From Cryptomeria japonica (taxonomy: Eukaryota > Streptophyta > Pinopsida > Cupressales > Cupressaceae): DNA of 64,000 nt. Numbering within the stretch: position 1 is the stretch's first letter; every line of letters starts with the position of its first letter. Location of the stretch: positions 183,034,951-183,098,950 of the forward strand of contig NC_081413.1 of assembly GCF_030272615.1 (NCBI RefSeq), given 5' to 3'. Made by a program: the position numbers and the translations under genes. Of the stretch, positions 51,232-63,101 are shown piece by piece. The notes under the pieces were generated by a model. It saw only the letters and a program-made list of their open reading frames with translations, was not told where the DNA came from and made no database searches.

Positions 51232-54109
51232 AGGATATATATATATGTATATAGTGAGAGACTTAGCATTAAATCAGTCCCCTTTTCTTTTTTTTTGTAT
51301 AAAAACCAGATCTGTAAATATATCTTTTCTCTTTTTTTTTGAAACAGATACTTCAAATGATGCTTAATGTTTAAATTTGTATATATATATATATATATTT
51401 GTATATGGTTAATTTGTAACTCAAGAAGGCATATTTTTTTCTTTAAAACTAACAAGGCAATCTATCAGCAAATAACAATGTGATCTTTTGAATAACAAAA
51501 TAAACCTAAAACTAAGTGCTCTTTTTTTTTTGGAAGGAAAAATAGACTAGTATAAAAAAAGGATTTATTTCTGCTATTCAGAGAGAAATACATAACTAGT
51601 TTATTTATTTACAGCAGCTTATTAACATAAGGAACATGCAGTAATAAACTACATCTAGGTGCAGAAATCTTAAATTTGCATTTGATAAAAAAATTTCTTT
51701 TATTTTCCCTTTTGCAAATCATGAAGATTCATACCCTATTTAGTACATTCCTCCACCTCTTTGCAACACTAACTAGTGTGAGAACAACATACATATTTTT
51801 TTGGAAACTAAATACAAGTAAATATGAACACAAAGATTTTGGCAATAAAGCATTTACATTTTCCTTTCCAATACATTGCTTTACAATACATCATTGACTA
51901 TCTTTTTCTTTTACAAGCTACATTGAATACATAATCCTCTTTCCTTGTAACTAACACAATCTAGCTCTTTTTTTCTCTTTTCCTTTACAACTCCCAAAGA
52001 GAATACATTGTCATATTAACTTTTTTTTTCTGCATCATAAAACAGCCACATAACTCTTTAATCCATCTTTTCCCATTCCCATGCAACCTGCAATAAAACA
52101 CATTTTTGACCATGGAGAGCTCACCTCCCAGCGTAGGCTTACTAGAAGCCACCCCCGAGCTTGGAGAACCAAGCACTAGACGGGTTACAAACAAGCAACT
52201 CTACAACAAACATAGGAAGACACTCACATACAAGTTTCCCCATCCCAAGCTTACACTTTCACCACATTCATGGTGACTCTTCCATGGGTGGAAGTGGACC
52301 AAGTACCAATGGGGAGAATGCATGCCAAAATACAACACAAGCCACCTCATGGCAATACAAATGCAACAAAATACTTCCACAATCCTTATGCCCCCCAAAA
52401 AGGCTCAAGGCCATATTTACTCCCCTTATGACCCCCAAATGCATACACAAGGCTATGCAACAAGGGTCACAAAGGACAACCTTGAGATCACTCTCCATAA
52501 GGAGAGCCTCTCACCCATGGCTGTCATACTCCTTCCACCCCAAGATCTTCCTACCCTCCCAAGCGTAGGAGATCTTGGACACTCCCAAAAACAACAAGAT
52601 CACAAAACAAAACACATAGGAAAGAAAACTTCACATTATTAACTCCAACAAAAACTTCATACAACACTTCCTTTACAAGCAACTCTTTTCTTTTACAAAA
52701 CAACATAAGATAACACATACAACATAACAAGAGGAGATAAGAAGAAACCAACCTTATTCTGCCAAAAGGTATGCTAAAATTAGTTGGGGATGAGCTGCCC
52801 AATTCCACACTAACTTTCTCCAAATTCCACCAAAAGTGCTATTCTCCTACTAACTTTTTCAAAACAAGCATAATCTCCAAGAAAGGAGAGTGGGTGATTA
52901 CTCACTAAGTCTCCAAATTCTTGCCTAAGAAGGCCTCTCACACACTTCCCAACCCCTTGGGTGAGGTGTGAGTTCCCATTGGTTGCCCTTCCCAAACTCT
53001 TACACATTACCAAAATTGGAAAGGAAAAAGGTGGAAGAAGATGGGGAAGAGGGTTTGACATCAAAAGAGAAGGTTGTCTATCCTAGGAGGAACCTTCTAA
53101 GTTGAATTTTCGTTCATCTTGGAAATACCACTTTTTGAAGTGACTACATAGTTACATGGGAGAAGCCACATGTTTCAAACTACCCCTAACCCATAGGTAT
53201 ACCCTTTGGACCTTTGGAAAAGCCCTAAAACTGACCCTAGGAGTCCATTAAACCCTTTGGAAACCCAACTGAAGTTTACCTACGGGTCAAACTTGAGTTG
53301 ACCACTCCCAAGACTCCCTACCCAAGGCAAATTTGGGACCACACTCATGTTTTTGAATGGCTTTGGTAGAAACAAAACTCCCTCCAAGAGACAAGTCACA
53401 AATTAGTGACACTAATCAGCACATGTGTCAAGTGACACAATAAAAATACAATATAAAAATCACACATAGAATTTGTCTCTTGTAGGATTACACATATACA
53501 CATAAATTAATTTTAACACTCAAGCATTATACACTTCACAAATAAAATACATTACAAAGGGGTGTTGTCTCTCGAAATAGACAACTCCCGGCTTAACAAA
53601 CGGACTTTGGTCTAGGCTTGGTTCTCCATTAAATTCCATGGTCACATGGATAATTTTCCTGCGCATCTCAATTAACACATTAGTAACTCCAAATAATCAC
53701 AATTATACATAATCAAATACATGGATTTCATTACACATCAAACACTCATACATTTGACAACAATAATTCAATATCTCATTTGTTTCAAGTTCGATTTCAC
53801 ATAAGCAATTAGCATAATTTTTTCCAAAATTGAACCATTCATAGGTTAGCATCATTTTTCTATCATCAAAATGAAATCTTGCAAATTTCCAATAATGACA
53901 TTCACCATCATAATGTAATTCTATTCTAGTAACATATCTAAAGTTTCATAATCATCATGCATGAAATAAAGCATCAACATATGTCCGTGTGATCCAAATC
54001 ATGGAATCATATAAGTTTTAAGTCCATAAAGCATAAAATAAAGCATCCATAATAGTCTCAATATGCAAATAACTGAAAATGTCAAACTGAATCAGGGTAG
54101 GGCCTCACA
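49717..54109 (-). repeat. 3' LTR of F (4393 bp)
   Basis: Plus strand TGTCATGCCC to GGCCTCACA. Counterpart of 59055-63096, with about 370 extra bases at roughly 50990-51362 that include T-rich and (TA)n runs. GC-rich palindromic block at 50850-50975 and a G run of about 20 at 50823-50844. Open frames at 50585-51043 and 51676-53064 recur in the other LTR but look like chance: they are antisense pairs or low-complexity. Confidence 0.95.
50850..50975. repeat. GC-rich palindromic block in F's LTR
   Basis: Repeated CCGCAGNCTGCGG and GCCGCAGGCT type units inside otherwise AT-rich sequence. The counterpart at 60190-60325 has a different number and order of units. They can form strong hairpins and are dense in CpG. 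Confidence 0.7.
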
Positions 54110-54122
54110 CCCTCCCCCTCTA
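54110..54122 (-). promoter_or_regulatory. Polypurine tract of F
   Basis: The minus strand reads AGAGGGGGAGGG just before the LTR start TGTGAGGCCC. It overlaps the natural stop codon of the gag-pol frame (54120-54122). Confidence 0.85.
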
Positions 54123-55535
54123 GGCATGAACTTCCTCCTGGAGTTCATCAAAAAGGTGGGGGTACTGTGATCTCATAAGTGTTGCATCCTCCCATGAGGT
54201 TGTGACCTCATTATAGCAATCCCACTGGACCCTAACCTGGTCCAGCTGTTGCCCTCAAAGGCTCAGCGTCCGGCGTGCCAAAATGCGAATGGGCTCCAAA
54301 GCTAGCTGCCCGTCCGACTCCACCTACAAGGCATCCCAATCTAGAATATGAGACTCATCATAGATATACTTCCTCAAAACTGAAACATGAAACACATCGT
54401 GGATGCGTGACAGGCTAGGTGGCAATGCTAAGCGGTAGGCAACTGGCCCTATCCTCTCAAGGATCTCAAATGGTCCTACAAATCGGGGTGCAAGCTTAGA
54501 ACCCTTTCCATAACGGATTGGACTCTTATGCGATCGCACTCTCAAGAAGACTCTGTCCCCAACTGAGTAGCTACGATCAACCCTCTTTGCATCTGCATAT
54601 TTCTTCTGTCTATCCTGTGCCTCTCTAAGACACTGCCTAATCAAATCCACCTACTGCTCCATATCCCAAACTATCTCTGGACCAATAGCAACTCTGTCCT
54701 CTATGCGGTCCCAACTCAATGGTGTCCTACAAGGCTTGCCATATAATGCCTGATAAGGTGGCATTCCCAAGGACGTGTGATGCCCATTGTTATAGGCAAA
54801 CTCTACTAAAGGAAGATACTCTTCCCATCTGGTCTGGTGATCCATGACATACATGCGAAGCATATCCTCTAACACCTGATTAACTCTCTCTGTCTGGCCA
54901 TCTATCTCCGGATGATAGGCTGTACTGAAATTGAGCTTGGTACCCATAGCTGCCTGTAATGCCTTCCAAAAAGAAGAAGTGAAGAGGGAATCCCTGTCGG
55001 AAATGATCTTACATGGAACACCATGAAGTCTGACAATGTCTCGCAAAAACACCTGTGCTACTACTAGTGCTGTGAAGGTGGTACGAACTGGTGAAAAGTG
55101 AGCCACTTTGGTCAACTTGTCAACCATTACCAAGATGGCATCATGGCGGCAGGATGACATAGGGAGACCAATGATAAAGTCCATGGATATAGTGTCCCAC
55201 TTCCACTTTGGTATAGCATGAGATTGGAGCAACCCACCTGGATGGCGGTGCTCCGCCTTGACTCTCTGACACTCAAGGCATCAGGCTACCAACTCGGCAA
55301 TAAGCTGTCACATCCCTGGCCAATGGTATAGTTCCCTCAAGTCTGCATGCATCTTCTTGACCCCGGGATGTGTTGCATAAGGAGCTCTATGAGCCTCTGT
55401 GATAATGAACTCCCGCAATCCCCCGGAAGAAGGTACATAGATGCACCCTCTATGGCATAATAAACCATCAGACCCTAAGGAATAATCCACATATTTCCCT
55501 TCTAAAGTTTCCTGAAACCGAATAGCCTGGCAAAC
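54120..55535 (-). pseudogene. Integrase and chromodomain of F
   Basis: HPGVKKMHADLRELYHWPGM and CLECQRVKAEH give the zinc-binding part. ISMDFIIGLPM (first Asp, about 55180), CKIISDRDSLFTSSFW (second Asp, about 55000) and DGQTERVNQVLEDML (Glu, about 54890) make a complete DD35E set. The GPY/F-type segment is RFVGPFEILERIGPVAYRL (about 54400-54460), then DVFHVSVLRKY. The C-terminal part reads VQWDCYNEVTTSWEDAT (about 54170-54220) and RSQYPHLFDEL, a chromodomain that in this group targets heterochromatin. Stops near 55308, 55278, 54651, 54324 and 54255, all TAG or TGA, one frame. Confidence 0.92.
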
Positions 55536-57194
55536 CTATAAATACCATCTTTCCTCTGGCAATCGTTGCATGATCCGATCTCTCAAATCCGTGCTCATAG
55601 ACATGGTGTATACCTCGTGACGTCTCCTACTCAAAGCATCTGCAACTACATTTTCTTTTCCTTTGATGTAGTGAACGTCAAAATCATACTCACACAAGAA
55701 TTCCATCCATCTCCTCTGATGTGCATTAAGATTCAGCTGAGTGAATATGTACTGAAGGCTTTGATGGTCTGAGTGCAACTCAAAGTGATGACCCAAAAGG
55801 AAATGTCTCCATCTCACAAGCGCGTGCACTACGGCTGCAAGCTCAAGGTCATGAGTAGGGTAATTGAGCTCGTGAGTCTTGAGTTTCCTAGACTCAAAAG
55901 CTATAGCTCTGCCATTCTGCATAAGTACTGCTCCTAAACCCTCTAGGGAAGCATCTATGCAAACCACGAAATCAGCCGAAGGATCTGGTACTACAAGGAT
56001 AGGTGCGGTAGTAAGTGCCTTTTTAAGTTCCTGAAAGGCCTTCTCGCACTTCTCCGTCCACTCAAACTTCTTCCCTTTGCGCTGAAGAGAAGTGATAGGA
56101 TGAGCAATTCTAGAGAATCCCTCAACAAAACGTCGGTAATAACCTGCTAAGCCCATGAAGCTCCTGACCTCTGTCACACTGGTAGGTGCTGGCCAATCCA
56201 TAATGGCTTTGATCTTTGATGGGTCTACTGAGATCCCATCACCGGATATAACATGACCAAGGTACTTGATCTCTGTCCTAAAGAAAGCACACTTTGACAA
56301 ACTGCCATACAACTGATTTTCCCTCAAACACTGCAAAACCTGTCTCAAGTGTTCCTCATGTTCCTCCTCATCCCGTGAATATATCAAAATGTCGTCGAGA
56401 AACACAATCACAAAGCGGTCGAGAAATGTACGGAATACTCCATTTATGAGACTCATAAAAACTGCTGGGGCATTCGTAAGACCGAATGGAACCACGGTGA
56501 ACTCATAGTGGCCATATCTAGTGTGAAATGCGGTCTTGTGGATATCACTTTCCACTATTCTCAACTGATGGTACCCTGACTTTAGATCAATCTTGGAAAA
56601 TACTTTGGCACCTTGAAGTTGGTTGAACAAATCGTCGATCCTGGGCAATGGATATCAGTTCTTGATGGTTACTTTGTTCAACTGACGGTAGTCCATGCAT
56701 AATCGGAGAGATCCATCCTTCTTCTTCACGAAGATGACTGGTGCACCCCAGGGGGATACACTAGGGCGAATGTGGCCCTTCTCTAGGAGTTCCTCAAGTT
56801 GAATCTTGAGCTCATTAAGCTCATTTGTGGTCATTCTATATGGTGCTCTTGAAATTGGTTCGGCTCCTGGAACAAGGTCTATATGAAAATCAATCTCTCT
56901 ACGGGGCGGCATACTAGGTAACTCTGAAGGGAATACATCTGAAAATTCCCTAAGGATAGGATGGTCATCAATAGATGGTTCCTTTTCCTCTTCTTCCTCT
57001 CTATCACAAATGGTGATGGCAAATAACTGACATCCCTTTCGCATACTCCACTTAAGCTGCATGGCGGAGATCATACGAAGAGACACGGGTCTCTGAATTC
57101 CAGTGATCACTATAGGAGAGCCATGATCATCCTCACACTCGATCCTTTTCAGGCGACAATCCATCTTGGCTCTGTGGGCATAAAGCCAATCCAT
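55536..57194 (-). pseudogene. Reverse transcriptase and RNase H of F
   Basis: [22 protein letters not shown] (about 56890-56950), [14 protein letters not shown] (about 56660-56705), then one TGA at 56655 and [33 protein letters not shown] and [13 protein letters not shown] (catalytic LDD near 56391-56399). RNase [18 protein letters not shown] (about 55960-56000), [29 protein letters not shown] and [13 protein letters not shown]. All catalytic positions I can name are present. One frame throughout, broken only by stops. Confidence 0.95.
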
Positions 57195-57587
57195 GCCAAG
57201 TACGATGCCATATGATCCAAGTGGTGTAACTCTAAAGTCTACTAAGGTGGTGGTATTACCAATCTGAATCTAACAACCCTTAACCTCTGATTCCACTGAC
57301 ACTCTAGCCCCTGAAGCTAATTCCACTTCCCAACTGACCTCTTGCCTAATTGCCACTAGCCCGCAACACTCCACAACCAATGGAGATATAAAAGAATCAG
57401 TAGCTCCTGAATCAAATAATATAAATACACTGCTACCTCTGATCATACCTGCTACCTCAATAACCGTGGCCTGATGCTCTGCCTGGCGGTTGTCAACCAC
57501 TGCGAAAACCCTATGGGACTTGCCCATATCTCCAACTGTCGGCTCTGATGCTGCCATCCTCTGATTCCCTGCCATCTGACCCTAAGG
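57195..57587 (-). pseudogene. Aspartic protease of F
   Basis: FILFDSGATDSFIS at about 57380-57425 has the DSGA active site. [14 protein letters not shown] (57180-57215) is the distal segment. A stop at 57270-57272 lies between the two. It follows the gag knuckle in the same frame. Confidence 0.9.
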
Positions 57588-58886
57588 ACACTCTCTCGCC
57601 ATGTGTCCCATGGCTCCACATGTGAAGCAAGTGCCACGTGCCTGAAACTGTACTCCCTGTGGTCTGGAGAAAGACTGTCCCCCTGTCCTACTAGAACCAC
57701 TGTACCCACCTCTAGAGGACTGCTGAGTCCTAGCCGAAGGTGTGCAAGGAGCCTGAGATCTCTGATCTCGCCTCTGACCCTGTGACTGCCACTGCTTGGG
57801 CTTCGTGCCCTGCTAACTCTGCGGAGGCCTTTGCCTCTGGTTTTGTTGTGACTGCTGCGGAGGAGGGGGTTTGGAGAACCCCAATGAGTGCCTGTTGTTA
57901 CCTTTCCAATGGGGTTTCTGAAACCCATAAGTCTGTGGTGAAGGGTTACGGTTCTGGAATCGATCCTTCGAGTCATGTGGTCTGGCCTGTATCTCCTTGG
58001 CTATCAAAGCCTTCTCCACAGCAACCCGGAGGCTCCCTGGAGTGGCCATTCTCACTGGTCCTGCTATGCCAGAATTCAACCCTCTGATAAAGTGGTTGAC
58101 GAGAAGCTTTTCATCTTTCAGGTAGTCTACATAAGGTAAGAGTTCAAAGAACTTGTTCTTGTATTGTGTCACTGAAAGGCCCTTCTGCTGAAGGTCATGA
58201 AACTCATCCATCCTACGCTGTCTGAAATGTTCTGATAAATACCTCTCCCTGAATCTCTCTGTGAAAATCTCCCAAGTGAGGGTCTCTATCTCTAAGCCAC
58301 ACTTATATTCTTCTTGTCTCCACCATGTGGAGGCTGTTCCTCGCAATAGGTGGACCGCTGTACGTTCTTTTAGATTGCTCTCATAAGAGCGCAATGCAAA
58401 GCACCTATCTAGGCTTAAAAGCCACGCCTTTGCCTCTACCCCATCGGTAGATCCCCCAAATGATGGTGGCTAAAGATGCATAACCTCTCTGATTAGATCC
58501 CCTGGGTCTCGACGTGCCCTCTCAATATACACTGGTGCTACGGCTGGAGGTGGTGCTGGTAGGTGAATGGGTTCGGGCTCATGCACAGCCTGACTCTCTA
58601 CGGGATTAGGAGGTGGACTCCTACTCCATTCCCGTTCTACTGTTCTATGACTTCCTGAGTTCTGGTTCTCAACATTGTGAGCTACTGCTGGAAGCCTATC
58701 CTGTACTAGTCCAATCAGGTTCTGAAGAGCTACCAAGATGTCTTGGTTTGGGTCAACTGATTGCTCGGGAGGAGCTGCTGGGTTCACTTCCTGAACCGAT
58801 TCCTCCCTAATGACCTCTTCGCGTGCCATGCGTTCACGCCTAGGGCCTCTACCACGTTTGCGAGCTTGTCGTGTAGTTGGAGGCAT
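57588..58886 (-). pseudogene. gag of F
   Basis: The start Met at 58886 (MPPTTRQARKRGRGPRRERM) is preferred over the in-frame Met at 58976 because the upstream 30 codons look like leader. The gag core spans about 57990-58440: WLLSLDRCFALRSYES, RGTASTWWRQEEY, FRERYLSEHFRQRRMDEF, then VNHFIRGLNSGI. A Gln/Pro-rich linker is followed by the knuckle CFTCGAMGHMAREC at about 57590-57632. Stops at 58470, 57813 and about 57585, all TAG. Same frame as protease and pol. Confidence 0.93.
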
Positions 58887-59032
58887 CCTTATTAAGAAAA
58901 TCAAATAAAATGAAATAAATAACTCAATTTTAGGAGAAAGTATTTTAGCTAATTTTAAAAATAAAATTAAATACAATTTAATTAATTAAATAATTATAGC
59001 GAAACGTAATGGAGTAAGGTTCCTAGTGTTGG
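58887..59032 (-). other. Short leader of F
   Basis: About 145 AT-rich bases between the primer-binding site and the gag start. Nothing else seen. Confidence 0.6.
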
Positions 59033-59051
59033 CAACCTGGCTCTGATACCA
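59033..59051 (-). promoter_or_regulatory. Primer-binding site of F (initiator tRNA-Met)
   Basis: The minus strand reads TGGTATCAGAGCCAGGTTG three bases after the LTR. The first 12 bases match the complement of plant initiator tRNA-Met. Confidence 0.93.
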
Positions 59052-59054
59052 AAA

Positions 59055-59652
59055 TGTCTTGCCCAACTTTTGGGCACGAACGGAATAATAATTTTTTTTT
59101 TAAAATACTTAACTAAATATCGACTTACTTAATTAATATAATGCAATTTTGTTGTGTCTCAACTACATTTGTGAATTCAAGTGATTAAATTTAGCTAGGG
59201 ATAAAGTTTAACTGAGTTTTTTCGAAAGGCTAATATTACTCCCATGAAGGTTATCACTAATCTCCGTAAAAAGAAAATTAATTAAAATCTCAAGAATAAC
59301 GATTAATCTCGAATTTAAACTTATTAAAATTTGCCTTATCTTTCTTAACCCTCTAAGATTCCTAAGTTTATTTATCCTCGTAATTTAAAACACCTTATTT
59401 AAATGAAACCCCCATAATTTAATATTACCTTATAATCTTATACTTAATTTGGCCCTCTTGGCCCTACAAGAACTCAGTGTTTACACCCCTTTATTTATTT
59501 ATTTATTTTAAATCTAATCCACCTAATATTAAAATCCTTCTATAAAGTTTCTTCTACTTCTGCCCAATATTTAACCAAAGTATTCAAAACTTAACTTTAC
59601 ATCTAACAATTTTTAATACAAATTAAATATCAATTTAATCCTACTTATATAT

Positions 59653-59698
<46 letters not shown>

Positions 59699-62600
59699 AT
59701 ATATTTTTACATAATTGTCTATATAATCACTTATAACTTTATATATATGAGTTTATAATTATATATCATAAGGGAGGGGGAAAAAGTGGTACTTATCTTT
59801 CTTTTTTCTTTTGAAAATAATTTCCCCCTTTTTAAAATAAACTTCCCTCCACACCCATCTTTTATTTTAAAGGTTAGGTGTGTGGTTGCCCTAACCCGAA
59901 ATTAGGGTCAGGGCAATGGGGATGATATCAATTATTTCCCTTTTTTTTTTTGTGTGTGAGTTAGGTGTGTTTGGAAACCCTTCTCTTTTTTTTTTTTTTT
60001 TCTATTCATGAGTGTGTGCAGGTGAAGGGGGAGACGGCGGCCACGGGAGGGGCGCGCAGGGCCGAACCCGAGGGCCGAGACTCTTTTCCCCCATATATTT
60101 TGCATGATCCAACTTGTAGTTGGGCGGAGGTTTTTGTTGAAAGCCACGGCGTGGACGTGGGGAGTTAGGCGGAGCGGGGGGGGAAGAGGGAGAGCCGCGC
60201 TGCGGGCACCGCCGGCTGCAGACGGCGCCGCCCCCAGGCTGCGGCTCCCGCAGTCTGCGGACGTCGCCGCCCGCAGTCTGCGGGTGCCGCAGGCTGCGGC
60301 CGCCGCCGCCCGCGAGCGCGGCCCCCGCGTGGTCCAACACACAGCTTGTTTTAATGTTTAAATTTGTCTATATATATATATATATTTGTATATGGTTAAT
60401 TTGTAACTCAAGAAGGCATATTTTTTTCTTTAAAACTAACAAGGCAATCTATCAGCAAATAACAATGTGATCTTTTAAATAACAAAATAAACCTAAAACT
60501 AAGTGCTCTTTTTTTTTTGGAAGGAAAAATAGACTAGTATAAAAAAATGATTTATTTCTGCTATTCAGAGAGAAATACATAACTGGTTTATTTATTTACA
60601 GCAGCTTATTAACATAAGGAACATGCAGTAATAAACTACATCTAGGTGCAGAAATCTTAAATTTGCATTTGATAAAAAATTTTCTTTTATTTTCCCTTTT
60701 GCAAATCATGAAGATTCATACCCTATTTAGTACATTCCTCCACCTCTTTGCAACACTAACTAGTGTGAGAACAACATACATATTTTTTTGGAAACTAAAT
60801 ACAAGTAAATATGAACACAAAGATTTTGGCAATAAAGCATTTACATTTTCCTTTCCAATACATTGCTTTACAATACATCATTGACTATCTTTTTCTTTTA
60901 CAAGCTACATTGAATACATAATCCTCTTTCCTTGTAACTAACATAATCTAGCTCTTTTTTTTTCTTTTCCTTTACAACTCCCAAAGAGAATACATTGTCA
61001 TATTAACTTTTTTTTTCTGCATCATAAAACAGCCACATAACTCTTTAATCCATCTTTTCCCATTCCCATACAACCTGCAATAAAACACATTTTTGACCTT
61101 GGAGAGCTCACCTCCCAGCATAGGCTTACTACAAGCCACCCCCGAGCTTGGAGAACCAAGCACTAGACGGGTTACAAACAAGCAACTCTACAACAAACAT
61201 AGGAAGACACTCACATACAAGTTTCCCCATCCCAAGCTTACACTTTCACCACATTCATGGTGACTCTTCCATGGGTGGAAGTGGACCAAGTACCAATGGG
61301 GAGAATGCATGCCAAAATACAACACAAGCCACCTCATGGTAATACAAATGCAACAAAATACTTCCACAATCCTTATGCCCCCCAAAAAGGCTCAAGGCCA
61401 TATTTACTCCCCTTATGACCCCCAAATGCATACACAAGGCTATGCAACAAGGGTCACAAAGGACAACCTTGAGATCACTCTCCATAAGGAGAGCCTCTCA
61501 CCCATGGCTGTCATACTCCTTCCACCCCAAGATCTTCCTACCCTCCCAAGAGTAGGAGATCTTCGACACTCCCAAAAACAACAAGATCACAAAACAAAAC
61601 ACATAGGAAAGAAAACTTCACATTCTTAACTTCAACAAAAACTTCATAAAACACTTCCTTTACAAGCAACTCTTTTCTTTTACAAAACAACATAAGATAA
61701 CACATACAACATAACAGGAGGAGATAAGAAGAAACCAACCTTATTCTGCCAATAGGTATGCTAAAATTAGTTGGGGATGAGCTGCCCAATTCCACACTAA
61801 CTTTCTCCAAATTCCACCAAAAGTGCTATTCTCCTACTAACTTTTTCAAAACAAGCATAATCTCCAAGAAAGGAGAGTGGGTGATTACTCACTAAGTCTC
61901 CAAATTCTTGCCTAAGAAGGCCTCTCACACAATTCCCAACCCCTTGGGTGAGGTGTGAGTTCCCATTGGTTGCCCTTCCCAAACTCTTACACATTACCAA
62001 AATTGGAAAGGGAAAAGGTGGAAGAAGATGGGGAAGAGGGTTTGACATCAAAAGAGAAGGTTGTCTATCCTAGGAGGAACCTTCTACGTTGAATTTTCGT
62101 TCATCTTGGAAATACCACTTTTTGAAGTGACTACATAGTCACATGGGAGAAGCCACATGTTTCAAACTACCCCTAACCCATAGGTATACCCTTTGGACCT
62201 TTGGAAAAGCCCTAAAACTGACCCTAGGAGTCCATTAAACCCTTTGGAAACCCAACTGAAGTTTACCTACGGGTCAAACTTGAGTTGACCACTCCCAAGA
62301 CTCCCTACCCAAGGCAAATTTGGGACCACACTCATGTTTTTGAATGGCTTTGGTAGAAACAAAACTCCCTCCAAGAGACAAGTCACAAATTAATGACACT
62401 AATCAGCACATGTGTCAAGTGACACAATAAAAATACAATATAAAAATCACACATAGAATTTGTCTCTTGTAGGATTACACATATACACATAAATTAATTT
62501 TAACACTCAAGCATTATACACTTCACAAATAAAATACATTACAAAGGGGTGTTGTCTCTCGAAATAGACAACTCCCGGCTTAACAAACGCACTTTGGTCT

Positions 62601-63096
62601 AGGCTTGGTTCTCCATTAAATTTCATGGTCACATGGATAATTTTCCTGCGCATCTCAATTAACACATTAGTAACTCCAAATAATCACAATTATACATAAT
62701 CAAATACATGGATTTCATTAGACATCAAACACTCATACATTTGACAACAATAATTCAATATCTCATTTGTTTCAAGTTCGATTTCACATAAGCAATTAGC
62801 ATAATTTTTTCCAAAATTGAACCATTCATAGGTTAGCATCATTTTTCTATCATCAAAATGAAATCTTGCAAATTTCCAATAATGACATTCACCATCATAA
62901 TGTAATTCTATTCTAGTAACATATCTAAAGTTTCATAATCATCATGCATGAAATAAAGCATCAACATATGTCCGTGTGATCCAAATCATGGAATCATATA
63001 AGTTCTAAGTCCATAAAGCATAAAATAAAGCATCCATAATAGTCTCAATATGCAAATAACTGAAAATGTCAAACTGAATCAGGGTAGGGCCTCACA
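59055..63096 (-). repeat. 5' LTR of F (4042 bp)
   Basis: Counterpart of 49717-54109. It lacks about 370 bases: CAGCTTGTTTTAATGTTTAA at about 60343-60362 joins what in the other LTR is separated by 50990-51362. Contains the GC-rich block 60190-60325 and (TA)n at 59645-59705. Recurrent small frames (for example 61309-61629) are not convincing genes. Confidence 0.95.
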
Positions 63097-63101
63097 TGAT
63101 A

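Larger units (their letters stand above)
49717..63096 (-). mobile_element. Element F: chromovirus with very long LTRs
   Basis: LTRs 49717-54109 and 59055-63096, perfect duplication TGATA at 49712-49716 and 63097-63101, initiator tRNA-Met primer-binding site and polypurine tract on the minus strand. The internal region is only 4.9 kb and holds one gag-pol frame ending in a chromodomain. In the last kilobase of the LTRs I count about seven differences by eye, so the insertion is recent. The frame has eleven stops and no frameshift. Tekay/Del-like chromovirus is the likely lineage, from the gene order and C-terminal chromodomain. Confidence 0.95.

Noticed and set aside
52161-52642. ORFs of 106-135 codons in F's LTR
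   Set aside because: They recur in the other LTR only because the LTR is duplicated, lengths differ between copies, and no domain is recognisable.
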